From a virus, in IMG/VR virus record IMGVR_UViG_3300025011_000752, positions 1 to 26,340 of that record: 26,340 nucleotides of DNA; one strand, 5' to 3'. Shown here in pieces: positions 7,236 through 14,005 of this stretch (positions are counted from its first letter, which is position 1; the number at the start of each line of letters is the position of its first letter). Below the pieces are notes generated by a model. It was not told where the DNA came from. It saw only the letters and a list, made by a program, of their open reading frames with translations, and did not search any database. A program made the translations under genes and the position numbers.

Positions 7236-7613
7236 ATGACAACATTAAATAATGTTAGTAATATTAAAGAATATTTAGACAATCCATATACTTATAAAGG
7301 AAGAGATACTATAAATAATTTTAGATATACTGGCGATGTTGAAGAAACAAAATATTATGAGACTAATGAATATATCATTTGTGAAGAAACTGATAGAAAT
7401 CAAATTACTATTTTTAGAAAAGATAATATGCCTGTAGAATCTTGGTATGATATGTGGAATATTAAAAATAAAATATGGGGAGATGAAGTTTTAGCTGTAG
7501 AGATATATCCCAAAAGAAGTGAATTAATTGATGGTTGTAATCAAAGACATTTATTTAAACTTAATATTGAAGGTAAAATAGATTTTGGAAATGCAAGTCA
7601 ATTAAAATTATAA
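7236..7613 (+). CDS. Phage protein resembling DUF7694 (125 aa)
   Basis: The start is ATG 7236 after AAAGGAGG; an upstream in-frame ATG (7197) has no ribosome binding site. The C-terminal half has SWYDMWNIKNKIWGDEVLAVE followed by IYPKRSELI and RHLF. To my memory this W-x(4)-K-x(3)-G-x(3)-A-x-E-x-YP pattern marks a family of small phage proteins of unknown function (DUF7694). It stands alone between a terminator and the RNA gene. Confidence 0.65.
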   Translation: MTTLNNVSNIKEYLDNPYTYKGRDTINNFRYTGDVEETKYYETNEYIICEETDRNQITIFRKDNMPVESWYDMWNIKNKIWGDEVLAVEIYPKRSELIDGCNQRHLFKLNIEGKIDFGNASQLKL

Positions 7614-7647
7614 GCAAAACAAATTTAACAAAATATAAAAATAATTG

Positions 7648-7676
7648 TTGACAACGCATAAACAAAATGGTAAAAT
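7648..7676 (+). promoter_or_regulatory. Strong promoter of the long noncoding RNA
   Basis: Perfect -35 TTGACA (7648-7653), 17-base spacer, -10 TAAAAT (7671-7676). Transcription would begin near 7683. It is the best promoter in the window and there is no open reading frame behind it. Confidence 0.8.
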
Positions 7677-7682
7677 AATAAT

Positions 7683-8293
7683 TGTAAGGAAGCAATAATA
7701 AAAACCTCGGAAAGCACTAAGGAGATTAGTAAGGGAGTGCAAGATGGGTATTGACATCAGATAACTAAAGTTCAATTCAATATCCTTTCTACTGTTGTGG
7801 GTTTCGGTAGATAAAAATGATTCTACAAGTATTAAAATTGTAAGTCTTAGGGTATCTCATTTAATAGTGAATGAGGAGTATATAATGGATTTATATAGTT
7901 ATTACAGAGTTCCTATATAATGGTAGTTATATAAGGGATGATTGAGAATACATGAAAACTCTGTTAATTTCTCAATCATAGTCTATAATGGTGGGAATGT
8001 AGACAAAAATATTTTAACCGAGAGTTACGGTGAGAATATAACTCATGTGTGAAGTTTGGATGGGTGTATGCACTTCATATGCATATGGGATGATTAATCT
8101 AATTAGTCATAAGTCTGTATCGGTGGGAATATAGACAAGTTTCACTCAATAATCAATTAACCATCAATCCCCAAAATTGATATGCAGTGGTCGAGCAAAC
8201 AATCTAATGTGGTTGTATAGACTAATCTGTGTTGGTTAGCACAGTTACATAATATGGTAGGTATTTTGGGTACCTACCATATTATGTATTTTT
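7683..8293 (+). ncRNA. Large structured noncoding RNA, about 610 nt, ROOL-like candidate
   Basis: A 704-bp gap between genes holds no credible reading frame but has a consensus promoter before it and a perfect terminator at its end. It is less A+T-rich than the flanking DNA and full of helices: 7746-7754/7777-7785 (9 bp), 7789-7794/7805-7810, 7856-7861/7870-7875, 7938-7948/7969-7979 (11 bp), 8050-8055/8072-8077, 8090-8096/8104-8110 and 8152-8158/8175-8181. 7904-7911 pairs with 7957-7964 inside the loop of the 11-bp helix, forming a pseudoknot. Three hairpins (7981-8004, 8022-8044, 8113-8136) share the loop GGTGRGAAT. Size, phage setting and Firmicute composition fit the ROOL class (about 600 nt); GOLLD is the next possibility. 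The class is inferred, not shown. Confidence 0.8.
8246..8293 (+). terminator. Rho-independent terminator of the noncoding RNA
   Basis: Eighteen perfect base pairs (8246-8263 with 8271-8288), 7-nt loop TTTTGGG, then TTTTT. It is one of the longest perfect stems in the window. Confidence 0.92.
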
Positions 8294-8317
8294 AAATAAA
8301 ATTAAGAGGTGTAAATA

Positions 8318-8596
8318 ATGGGTAAAATTAAAAAATTAACTATGAAAGATATTGAAACAGAAATTAAAAATAATACAAAAATATTAAACGAGATGTTAGA
8401 AAATAAAATAGATTATCTTATCTCTATTCTTGATAATAATGAAATATTTTTTCATAATCAATTAGAAAAAGAAGGTTTTATTTTTCCTATAAATGAAAAT
8501 AAAATGATAAAATTTTTATTACATTATATAGGTTTTACGGTGTTAGGTTTATATGAAGATTTAGGTTTAGATGATGATAAAAGTAATGATTATTAG
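8318..8596 (+). CDS. Small helical protein, unknown (92 aa)
   Basis: Not recognised. ATG 8318 follows AAGAGGTG. Begins with a Lys-rich helix and ends in an Asp-rich tail (LGLDDDKSNDY). First gene after the RNA terminator. It shares a unit with the next gene, whose ribosome binding site AGGAAGGAG begins at this gene's stop. Confidence 0.65.
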   Translation: MGKIKKLTMKDIETEIKNNTKILNEMLENKIDYLISILDNNEIFFHNQLEKEGFIFPINENKMIKFLLHYIGFTVLGLYEDLGLDDDKSNDY

Positions 8597-8609
8597 GAAG
8601 GAGTAGATA

Positions 8610-8978
8610 ATGGAAAATAAATTATATAATATTCATGTAGTAACTAAAATTGATAAACTTGATATATACATACATGAATTTAAAGTAAATAAGATAACTA
8701 AACAATATTATTTTTTAGATATGAAAAATTTTAGAAAACGAGATAAAAAGATGTTAATTAATAATATAAACAAAATATTTAAAAATGGTCGTGGTTTATG
8801 TATTTGGTGTGAAGAAAAAGATATTGAGTATTATAAGAATGTTTTAATATTAAGATTAAAAGAAAATTTAGAAAATGATAAAATAGAGTATGCAAAAATA
8901 AAAGATTATCAAATTGAGATAATTGATGATTATTTAAACATAGATGTTCATGATGAGATTAAGATTACAAAAATGTAA
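8610..8978 (+). CDS. Unknown phage protein (122 aa)
   Basis: Not recognised. ATG 8610 follows GAAGGAG. Alternating beta and helical pattern, with GRGLCIWCEEKD near residues 68-79 as its only distinctive stretch. No membrane segment. Lies 13 bases after its upstream neighbour. Confidence 0.65.
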   Translation: MENKLYNIHVVTKIDKLDIYIHEFKVNKITKQYYFLDMKNFRKRDKKMLINNINKIFKNGRGLCIWCEEKDIEYYKNVLILRLKENLENDKIEYAKIKDYQIEIIDDYLNIDVHDEIKITKM

Positions 8979-9070
8979 AACTGTAATGAGGTATTAAAAG
9001 TTAAATAATAAATGTTAAAATAGTATAGCAAAATGTAAATATAATTAAAATATAATAGGAGAACTTGCAA

Positions 9071-9119
9071 GTGAAATGGTGTGATCACACCTCCTGACGA
9101 GGAGGATATAAGGGATTTG
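9071..9119 (+). promoter_or_regulatory. Leader peptide and hairpin hiding a ribosome binding site
   Basis: AGGAGA (9057-9062) is ideally placed for GTG 9071, which opens an eight-residue peptide MKWCDHTS ending at TGA 9095-9097. The stop lies inside a perfect hairpin CCTCCT-GACG-AGGAGG (9090-9105) whose right arm is the ribosome binding site for the homing endonuclease frame. Translating the peptide would open the hairpin. Alternatively the TCC-TGA junction could permit a +1 shift straight into the endonuclease frame. A 14-bp perfect palindrome GGTGTGATCACACC (9078-9091) overlaps the leader. Confidence 0.5.
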
Positions 9120-10538
9120 AAGAAAGTATTTTTAGATAATTTACCTAGATATAAAGAAGGTAGATATAAAAATAAAATAAATTGGAAAAAATCAGTAGGG
9201 CATAAAGTTAAATTTATATATAATAATATCGAAGATGAAGTAGAAATTATTAAATATTATAATAAAAATAAAGAATATTATTTAAATATAAAATATAAAA
9301 ATGATATTATTTCTATAAATGTAGGGAATTTTACAAAATGTAGTTTAGGAGAAATATTAAAAATAAAAACTAATATATATAAATATAATATCAACGATAT
9401 AATAAAAACAAAAACTGGGGAAATAAAAATATTAGAACAAATAAGAATATTGAGAAAAATTGATACAGTAAAAAGTTATAAATATTTATGTTTAATAGAT
9501 GGAAATATAGATATAATTACTGAATATAATTTACAAAATGGCAAAGGATGTAATACATGTTATGGTAAAAAAATATTAATTGGATATAATGATTTATGGA
9601 CTACCCATCCTTATATTGCAAAATATTTAAAATATCCAGAAAGAGGATACAAAATAACTTATGGTAGTGGTGAATCAGAAATATTTGTTTGTCCTGATTG
9701 TGGATATGAAAAAGAATATAGAATCAATTATATGCATAATGGTTTTTCTTGTCCTCGTTGTGGAGATGGTTTGTCATATCCTAACAAATTTACTTTTAAT
9801 TTATTAGAACAATTATTAAGTAACAATTTTATTTCTGAATATAATCCAGATTGGATTAAACCTAAAAAATATGACTTTTATTTTGAATTAAATAATATTA
9901 AATATATACTTGAAATGGATGGTAGATTAGGGCATGGTAGATATAATCCATTAAGTGGTCAAACAGCAGAAGAATCTCAAGCAATAGATGATTACAAAAA
10001 TATAATGGCAGAAGAAAATGGTATAGAAGTTATAAGAATTGACTGTGAAAAAAGTGATTTAGATTATATAAAAGAAAATATATTACATAGTAGATTAAAT
10101 GAATTATTTGATTTATCAAATATTAATTGGTTGAAATGTCATGAATATGCATGTAGTAGTTTAGTTAAAATAGCATGTGATTTATGGAATAGTGGTATTA
10201 TAAGTACAACAGATATTAGCAATATAATGAAATTAAGTAAAAATACAATTAGAAACTACCTAAAACAAGGAGTTAAATTAGGATGGTGTGATTATGATCC
10301 TAAACTAGCATTTAAAAATAATGGAGGTAAAAATAAAAAAAGTATAATTCAATTATCTTTAAGAAATGAATATATTTCAGAATATGATAGTATAACTGAA
10401 ATAAAAAAACAATTAAATATAAATATTGGTAACATATCTGATTGTTGTAAAAATAAAAGAAATACATCTTATGGATTTAAATGGATATATAAAGAAGATT
10501 ATGAAAAATACATAGAAGATCAAAATAAAATTGCCTAA
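9117..10538 (+). CDS. Homing endonuclease, zinc-ribbon plus Vsr-like (EDxHD-type) nuclease
   Basis: A selfish free-standing nuclease. From TTG 9117: an N-terminal small beta domain, CxxC pairs at about 145/148, 192/195 and 212/215 (two zinc ribbons), then the nuclease core YILEMDGRLGHG with E266 and D268, and GIEVIRIDCE. It ends with a helix-turn-helix (NTIRNYLKQGVKLGW) and a NUMOD1-like DNA-recognition segment ending GFKWIY. The layout matches phage homing endonucleases of the I-Bth0305I/Vsr superfamily. Start choice is uncertain: the frame is open back to GTG 9081, which has poor spacing from its ribosome binding site; TTG 9117 lies 11 bases after AGGAGG; and entry by +1 shift from the leader peptide is possible. 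Related to the genes at 16645, 22117 and 24905. Confidence 0.85.
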   Translation: MKKVFLDNLPRYKEGRYKNKINWKKSVGHKVKFIYNNIEDEVEIIKYYNKNKEYYLNIKYKNDIISINVGNFTKCSLGEILKIKTNIYKYNINDIIKTKTGEIKILEQIRILRKIDTVKSYKYLCLIDGNIDIITEYNLQNGKGCNTCYGKKILIGYNDLWTTHPYIAKYLKYPERGYKITYGSGESEIFVCPDCGYEKEYRINYMHNGFSCPRCGDGLSYPNKFTFNLLEQLLSNNFISEYNPDWIKPKKYDFYFELNNIKYILEMDGRLGHGRYNPLSGQTAEESQAIDDYKNIMAEENGIEVIRIDCEKSDLDYIKENILHSRLNELFDLSNINWLKCHEYACSSLVKIACDLWNSGIISTTDISNIMKLSKNTIRNYLKQGVKLGWCDYDPKLAFKNNGGKNKKSIIQLSLRNEYISEYDSITEIKKQLNINIGNISDCCKNKRNTSYGFKWIYKEDYEKYIEDQNKIA

Positions 10539-10586
10539 ATACATATTAAAATAAATTTAATTTTACATATTAAAGGAGAACAAACC

Positions 10587-10772
10587 ATGAAACAAATAAA
10601 ATATTATAAATATAAAAATTTAAGTGAAAATCATACAACTCAAAATAGAATATATGAAGTTATAATATATGATAGTATTATTATTTATTTTGATGATTAT
10701 AGTGAAGTAAAAATAACCGATCTTTCTAATTTTGAATTGTCAACATTTGATGAATACGAAAAACAAAAATAG
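10587..10772 (+). CDS. Small protein, unknown (61 aa)
   Basis: ATG 10587 follows AAAGGAG. Tyr- and Asp-rich with a predicted beta pattern (EVIIYDSIIIYFDDYSEVKI). No recognised motif. Its stop codon overlaps a possible ATA start of the next short frame. Confidence 0.6.
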   Translation: MKQIKYYKYKNLSENHTTQNRIYEVIIYDSIIIYFDDYSEVKITDLSNFELSTFDEYEKQK

Positions 10773-10795
10773 AAGAATTAATTAAAGGAGCAAAA

Positions 10796-10909
10796 GTAAA
10801 ATATAAAGAAAATTATTATGAAAATAGAAGTGATATTATTAGAAATTATCATGTGAACAATGGTGATGTAGATTATCATTTGAAGACACATGTTAGTTAT
10901 ATGGAATAA
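10796..10909 (+). CDS. Short frame without a normal start, possibly a decayed gene (about 37 aa)
   Basis: An open frame behind AAAGGAG (10784-10790) that reads KYKENYYENRSDIIRNYHV and ends at 10909, with codon use like the neighbours but no ATG or TTG near the ribosome binding site; GTA 10796 is the in-frame codon at short spacing. The same frame is open back to ATA 10769, giving EELIKGAKVKYKENYY, which looks like a natural N-terminus and overlaps the preceding stop. It may start there, or be a remnant. Confidence 0.35.
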   Translation, partial: VKYKENYYENRSDIIRNYHVNNGDVDYHLKTHVSYME

Positions 10910-10930
10910 TTTAATTGAAAGGAGGTGAAA

Positions 10931-11110
10931 TTGATTATTTTACAATATGATAGAATAGAAATCTCAAGTATTGACGGAGTTAAAATTATTGAAAAAGATA
11001 ATAATGAAGATTCAATAATTAATTTTTCAGATTTTGTTATTAAATGTAGTTCAATTAATGCAAGTAATTTAAATTCGGATGGAATTAAAATCGTTGAAAC
11101 AGAAGAATAA
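10931..11110 (+). CDS. Small protein, unknown (60 aa)
   Basis: AGGAGG (10920-10925) is followed by TTG at 10931 (5 bases) and ATT at 10934 (8 bases). GTG 10925 overlaps the ribosome binding site and is unlikely. The product is acidic and beta-rich, with two similar DGVKIIEKD and DGIKIVETE segments that suggest a short internal repeat. Not recognised. Confidence 0.58.
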   Translation: MIILQYDRIEISSIDGVKIIEKDNNEDSIINFSDFVIKCSSINASNLNSDGIKIVETEE

Positions 11111-11131
11111 AATAATAAAGGAGATTAATTT

Positions 11132-11308
11132 ATGCATAATATTAAAGAAACAATTAAAAAAGACATTGATAATAATATTCCATTATATAAAAACGAGAAT
11201 GGTAAAGAAAGTGAATATTTATTAGATCAAGAACAATTTAATAATATATGTAAAATTAAACCTGAATGGGTTAAAAATTTTTGCAAGAATTATATATTTA
11301 ATATTTAA
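11132..11308 (+). CDS. Small protein, unknown (58 aa)
   Basis: ATG 11132 follows AAAGGAG. Charged helical protein with two Cys near the C-terminus (ICKIKPEWVKNFCKNY). No family recognised. Ends the small unit before the gap at 11309-11420, which holds an 8-bp hairpin (11356-11363/11369-11376) and no clear promoter. Confidence 0.6.
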   Translation: MHNIKETIKKDIDNNIPLYKNENGKESEYLLDQEQFNNICKIKPEWVKNFCKNYIFNI

Positions 11309-11420
11309 TAATATAATGCGTTAATTAATCAAATATATTTCAATCATCCAACAATTAATATAGTAAAACTATATTAAAATAAGGGTTGTGACCTACACTA
11401 ATTTAGAAAGGATGATACTT

Positions 11421-11783
11421 ATGACAAACGTATCGAATAAGTTAAATGCAACATTGAATTGCAGACTTGACCCATCAGGAGTAGAAAATTTACAAAAGAA
11501 ATTAAAATCTTATAATCTAGGAAAAGAGTTTAATTATGCAGTTGCAGTATTAAAGTTATCTATTGCCAATGGTGAAAATACTATGCGAAGTGTTGTAGAT
11601 ATTAATCTTATCCCAAAAATTCAATACATAACTCCATTTGTCAGTGAAGAATTAGCAAGAAAATATGAAGATGAATTATTATGTCTTGATAAGTTAATAA
11701 TGTTTTTACCAGTAGGTGAAGATGGTAGAGTAATTTTGAAAAATATTAATATTAATAATGTGATGAATGAGATTTATAGTTAA
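11421..11783 (+). CDS. Unknown phage protein (120 aa)
   Basis: The start is taken as ATG 11421, about ten bases after AAAGG; GTG 11388 upstream has no ribosome binding site. The product (MTNVSNKLNATLNCRLD...) looks like a mixed alpha/beta protein with a long amphipathic helix (VENLQKKLKSYNLGKEFNYA). The N-terminal NATLNCRLD strand followed by two helices slightly resembles ribbon-helix-helix regulators, but the match is weak. Confidence 0.6.
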   Translation: MTNVSNKLNATLNCRLDPSGVENLQKKLKSYNLGKEFNYAVAVLKLSIANGENTMRSVVDINLIPKIQYITPFVSEELARKYEDELLCLDKLIMFLPVGEDGRVILKNININNVMNEIYS

Positions 11784-11797
11784 GTAAATAGTTGGAA

Positions 11798-11824
11798 TAT
11801 AATAGTGGGGTGAAAAATCCCCAC
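11798..11824 (+). promoter_or_regulatory. TATAAT box followed by a GC-rich hairpin in a leader
   Basis: TATAAT at 11798-11803 is followed at once by GTGGGG (11805-11810) pairing with CCCCAC (11819-11824) over an 8-nt loop, then AAAATTTTATT. It could be a weak terminator after the gene ending at 11783, or a 5-prime stabilising hairpin of the next transcript. No -35 box is convincing. Confidence 0.45.
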
Positions 11825-11854
11825 AAAATTTTATTAAAAAGGAGAATATATATT

Positions 11855-12118
11855 ATGAATAGTTTAGAAAAGAAATATTTAATGGAGTATATAAATTCAT
11901 TAATTAATGAGAAAGTAAATAATTTAGAAGAAAGAATTGAGAAATTAGAAAAAGAAAATGAATTATTAAAAAATAAAACTAAAAAATGTAAACATGATTG
12001 GAAGGTAATATCCAAAGGTAATCCATTCAAAGTTCAAGATGGAGATATATTATGTTGGGAAACAGTTAAATGTAAAAAATGTGGTGATGAAGGTAAGCAA
12101 ATTGCAGAATATAAATAA
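11855..12118 (+). CDS. Coiled-coil zinc-finger small protein (87 aa)
   Basis: ATG 11855 follows AAAAAGGAG; the frame is open further upstream but only through the hairpin region. Residues 1-45 form a heptad-like coiled coil (NLEERIEKLEKENELLKNK). Residues 45-80 have CKHDWKV, then CWETVKCKKCGDEG, a typical zinc ribbon with one His/Cys pair and one CxxC. Probably a dimeric nucleic-acid-binding or adaptor protein; the exact role is unknown. Confidence 0.7.
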   Translation: MNSLEKKYLMEYINSLINEKVNNLEERIEKLEKENELLKNKTKKCKHDWKVISKGNPFKVQDGDILCWETVKCKKCGDEGKQIAEYK

Positions 12119-12139
12119 GAAAGGAGCAATAATAAACCT

Positions 12140-12727
12140 ATGTCGAAATCAAACTCAAACTCAAACATATGTAAACACCTATTAACCAATGAAAGTGAAA
12201 GAGGAATGGATCGTGCTATTATAGATTGGTATTGTGATAATAAAGAAAATTACATAAATCCATCAGAATGTATTAACTGTAATAATAAATATAGAAAACA
12301 AAAAGAAATAGTATACTTAGCAAATCCATATGGATTCTCTAAACAACAAAATGAAAAGTTATTACCTGAGATTATATCTAAAATTGAATCATTAGAATAT
12401 GAAGTATGGGAGCCGTTTAGAAAAAATAACCAAATAGATTTTGCAAATAAAAATTGGGCATATGATGTTGGTCAAGCAGATAAATCAGATGTTGAAAATT
12501 GTGATATTATATTTGCTATTGTAAATGGTACTCCACCAGATGAAGGTGTAATGATTGAATTAGGTATTGCAATTGCTTTAGGTAAAAAGATATATTTGTT
12601 TAGAGATGATTTTAGAAAATGCACTGATTCTGGTGAATATCCTTTAAATTTGATGTTATTTTGTGGATTAGGTAAAGATAATTGGAGAGATTTTTATTTT
12701 GAAAGTGTTGATGAGATTTTGTTTTAG
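12140..12727 (+). CDS. Nucleoside 2-deoxyribosyltransferase-like protein with N-terminal Cys motif
   Basis: Members of this fold exchange or remove the base of (deoxy)nucleosides or nucleotides. Residues 56-180 carry the family marks: VYLANPYGFS (substrate loop), DVENCDIIFAIVNG, and PDEGVMIELGIAIALGKKI, where D134 and E140 match the D-x-G-x(3)-E catalytic signature. Residues 1-50 hold C11, C32, C44 and C47, an added zinc-binding-like stretch that the basic enzymes lack. It lies just before thyX and other nucleotide genes, so a salvage role fits. Whether it is a transferase or a hydrolase (as in phage dCMP/dTMP glycosidases of this fold) cannot be told. Confidence 0.8.
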   Translation: MSKSNSNSNICKHLLTNESERGMDRAIIDWYCDNKENYINPSECINCNNKYRKQKEIVYLANPYGFSKQQNEKLLPEIISKIESLEYEVWEPFRKNNQIDFANKNWAYDVGQADKSDVENCDIIFAIVNGTPPDEGVMIELGIAIALGKKIYLFRDDFRKCTDSGEYPLNLMLFCGLGKDNWRDFYFESVDEILF

Positions 12728-12754
12728 GTTTTAAGTTAAATAGTATAAAAATAT

Positions 12755-12784
12755 AAATATAATTAAATATAATTAAATATAAAA
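12755..12784 (+). repeat. Tandem 10-bp AT repeat before thyX
   Basis: AAATATAATT at 12755-12764 and 12765-12774, then AAATATAAAA at 12775-12784, directly before the ribosome binding site of thyX. Each unit contains TATAAT or TATAAA, so it could be a stack of weak -10 boxes or an A/U-rich ribosome-recruiting stretch. Confidence 0.5.
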
Positions 12785-12798
12785 GGAGAATATCTATT

Positions 12799-13572
12799 AT
12801 GCAAGTAACATTATTAAATCCAGAGCAAGTTAAAAATATATTTAAAGAATGGGGAAATTTTGCGTGTGAATGTTACGCAACACCTCAAAAATATGCAGAA
12901 AAAGTAGGTAATAGTTGTTTTGAAACAGAACACTATAGTGGAAGTAGAACTGAATATATTAAATTCAAAATTGATGGTGTAGACAGAGGCGTAAATGAGC
13001 AAATCATGCGACATGAAATAGGCGTAAGACAATTTCCTATTGGTGAACATACATATGATGAGAATCCTAACAATATCATTAAAAATCTTAAATCATTTAG
13101 GTATGTAGATATGAATAATTACGAATATACTACACCTACTACTATTGATAGAATTCAAGAAGCAAAAGAAGAATATGATAGAATTAATAATGAAATAAAT
13201 AAAAGTAGAATTAAAATTAAGAATATCCTAATTAATAATAGAATAAAAGAAAAACAAGCAGTAGAAGATTCTAATTATGTATTACCTAGGGCAACAAATA
13301 CTACTTTAACTATTGGATTTACAATTGAAGCATTAATTCATTATATGCACAAAAGATTATGCACTAGAGCACAAGATTTTCATAGAAAAGTTGCAACAAT
13401 GATGAAGGATGAAGTTATTAAAGTATTGCCACAATTAAAAGATAGGTTAGTACCACAATGCGAGTATTTATTATGGTGTACAGAAGGTGAAAGAACTTGT
13501 GGGAGAAAACCTACTAAGGATGAATTAATCAATGAGTTAAATAGAAGTAAAATATTTACACCATTATTTTAA
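12799..13572 (+). CDS. thyX: FAD-dependent thymidylate synthase, ThyX type, with altered signature
   Basis: Makes dTMP from dUMP using methylene-tetrahydrofolate, FAD and NADPH. Supporting features: HYSGSRTEYIKFKIDGVDRGVNEQIMRHE (given by position 45-73), SFRYVD at 99-104, and the C-terminal block with LPRATNTTLTIGF (162-174) and HYMHKRLCTRAQ (181-192). The canonical signature RHRxxSxNxxSxRY is changed: R71-H72 is followed by Glu, and about 25 residues separate RHE from SFRY, where eight is usual. The overall length (257 aa) is normal, so the insertion seems compensated elsewhere. ATG 12799 follows AAAAGGAG. Next to other dNTP genes. Confidence 0.85.
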   Translation: MQVTLLNPEQVKNIFKEWGNFACECYATPQKYAEKVGNSCFETEHYSGSRTEYIKFKIDGVDRGVNEQIMRHEIGVRQFPIGEHTYDENPNNIIKNLKSFRYVDMNNYEYTTPTTIDRIQEAKEEYDRINNEINKSRIKIKNILINNRIKEKQAVEDSNYVLPRATNTTLTIGFTIEALIHYMHKRLCTRAQDFHRKVATMMKDEVIKVLPQLKDRLVPQCEYLLWCTEGERTCGRKPTKDELINELNRSKIFTPLF

Positions 13573-13618
13573 ATTGATAATATAAATATAATAAATAAAA
13601 AGGAGTAAAATTTAATAT

Positions 13619-14005
13619 ATGTCCAATTTAGAAGGTAAAATGAATGATACTGGACAAAGAATAAATTATGGTGAGAATGCAGCACAAAGAGAACCAGATA
13701 CAAATAAAGGTAGACCAGATTTAATTACTCCATTTGCTATGACAAGATTATCAAAATGGTATTGCCTTGGGAGTAAAAAATATGGTGATAGAAATTGGGA
13801 AAAGGGAATGCCATTTTCAAGATATACTGCATCATTAGAAAGACATTTAATTGCATGGAAAAAAGGTGATGAATCAGAAGATCATTTATCAGCAATTGCA
13901 TGGAATGCTTTTGCTATAATGCATCATCAAGAAATGGATGAATTGCAATGGGATGATATGCCACATTATTTGAGTAAGAAAAATGAGAAAGTTGAGGATA
14001 ATTAA
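13619..14005 (+). CDS. dATP/dGTP diphosphohydrolase N-terminal-type protein (128 aa)
   Basis: Matches the phage family formerly DUF5664 (PF18909, dATP/dGTP diphosphohydrolase N-terminal). The typical run is present: KGRPDLITPFAMTRLSKW, then YGDRNWEKGMPFSRYTASLERH, then DHLSAIAWNAFAIMHHQE. The family relates to the MazG-like all-alpha NTP pyrophosphatases, and E/H/D residues in these helices would hold the metal. Its likely role is trimming dNTP pools. It overlaps the next gene by one base (TAATG at 14003-14007), so the two are translationally coupled. Confidence 0.8.
   Translation: MSNLEGKMNDTGQRINYGENAAQREPDTNKGRPDLITPFAMTRLSKWYCLGSKKYGDRNWEKGMPFSRYTASLERHLIAWKKGDESEDHLSAIAWNAFAIMHHQEMDELQWDDMPHYLSKKNEKVEDN

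Noticed and set aside
7614-8317. Group I intron or IStron as an explanation for the long noncoding stretch
   Set aside because: It stands between complete genes, has its own promoter and terminator, and interrupts no reading frame. I see no intron endonuclease or TnpB gene with it.
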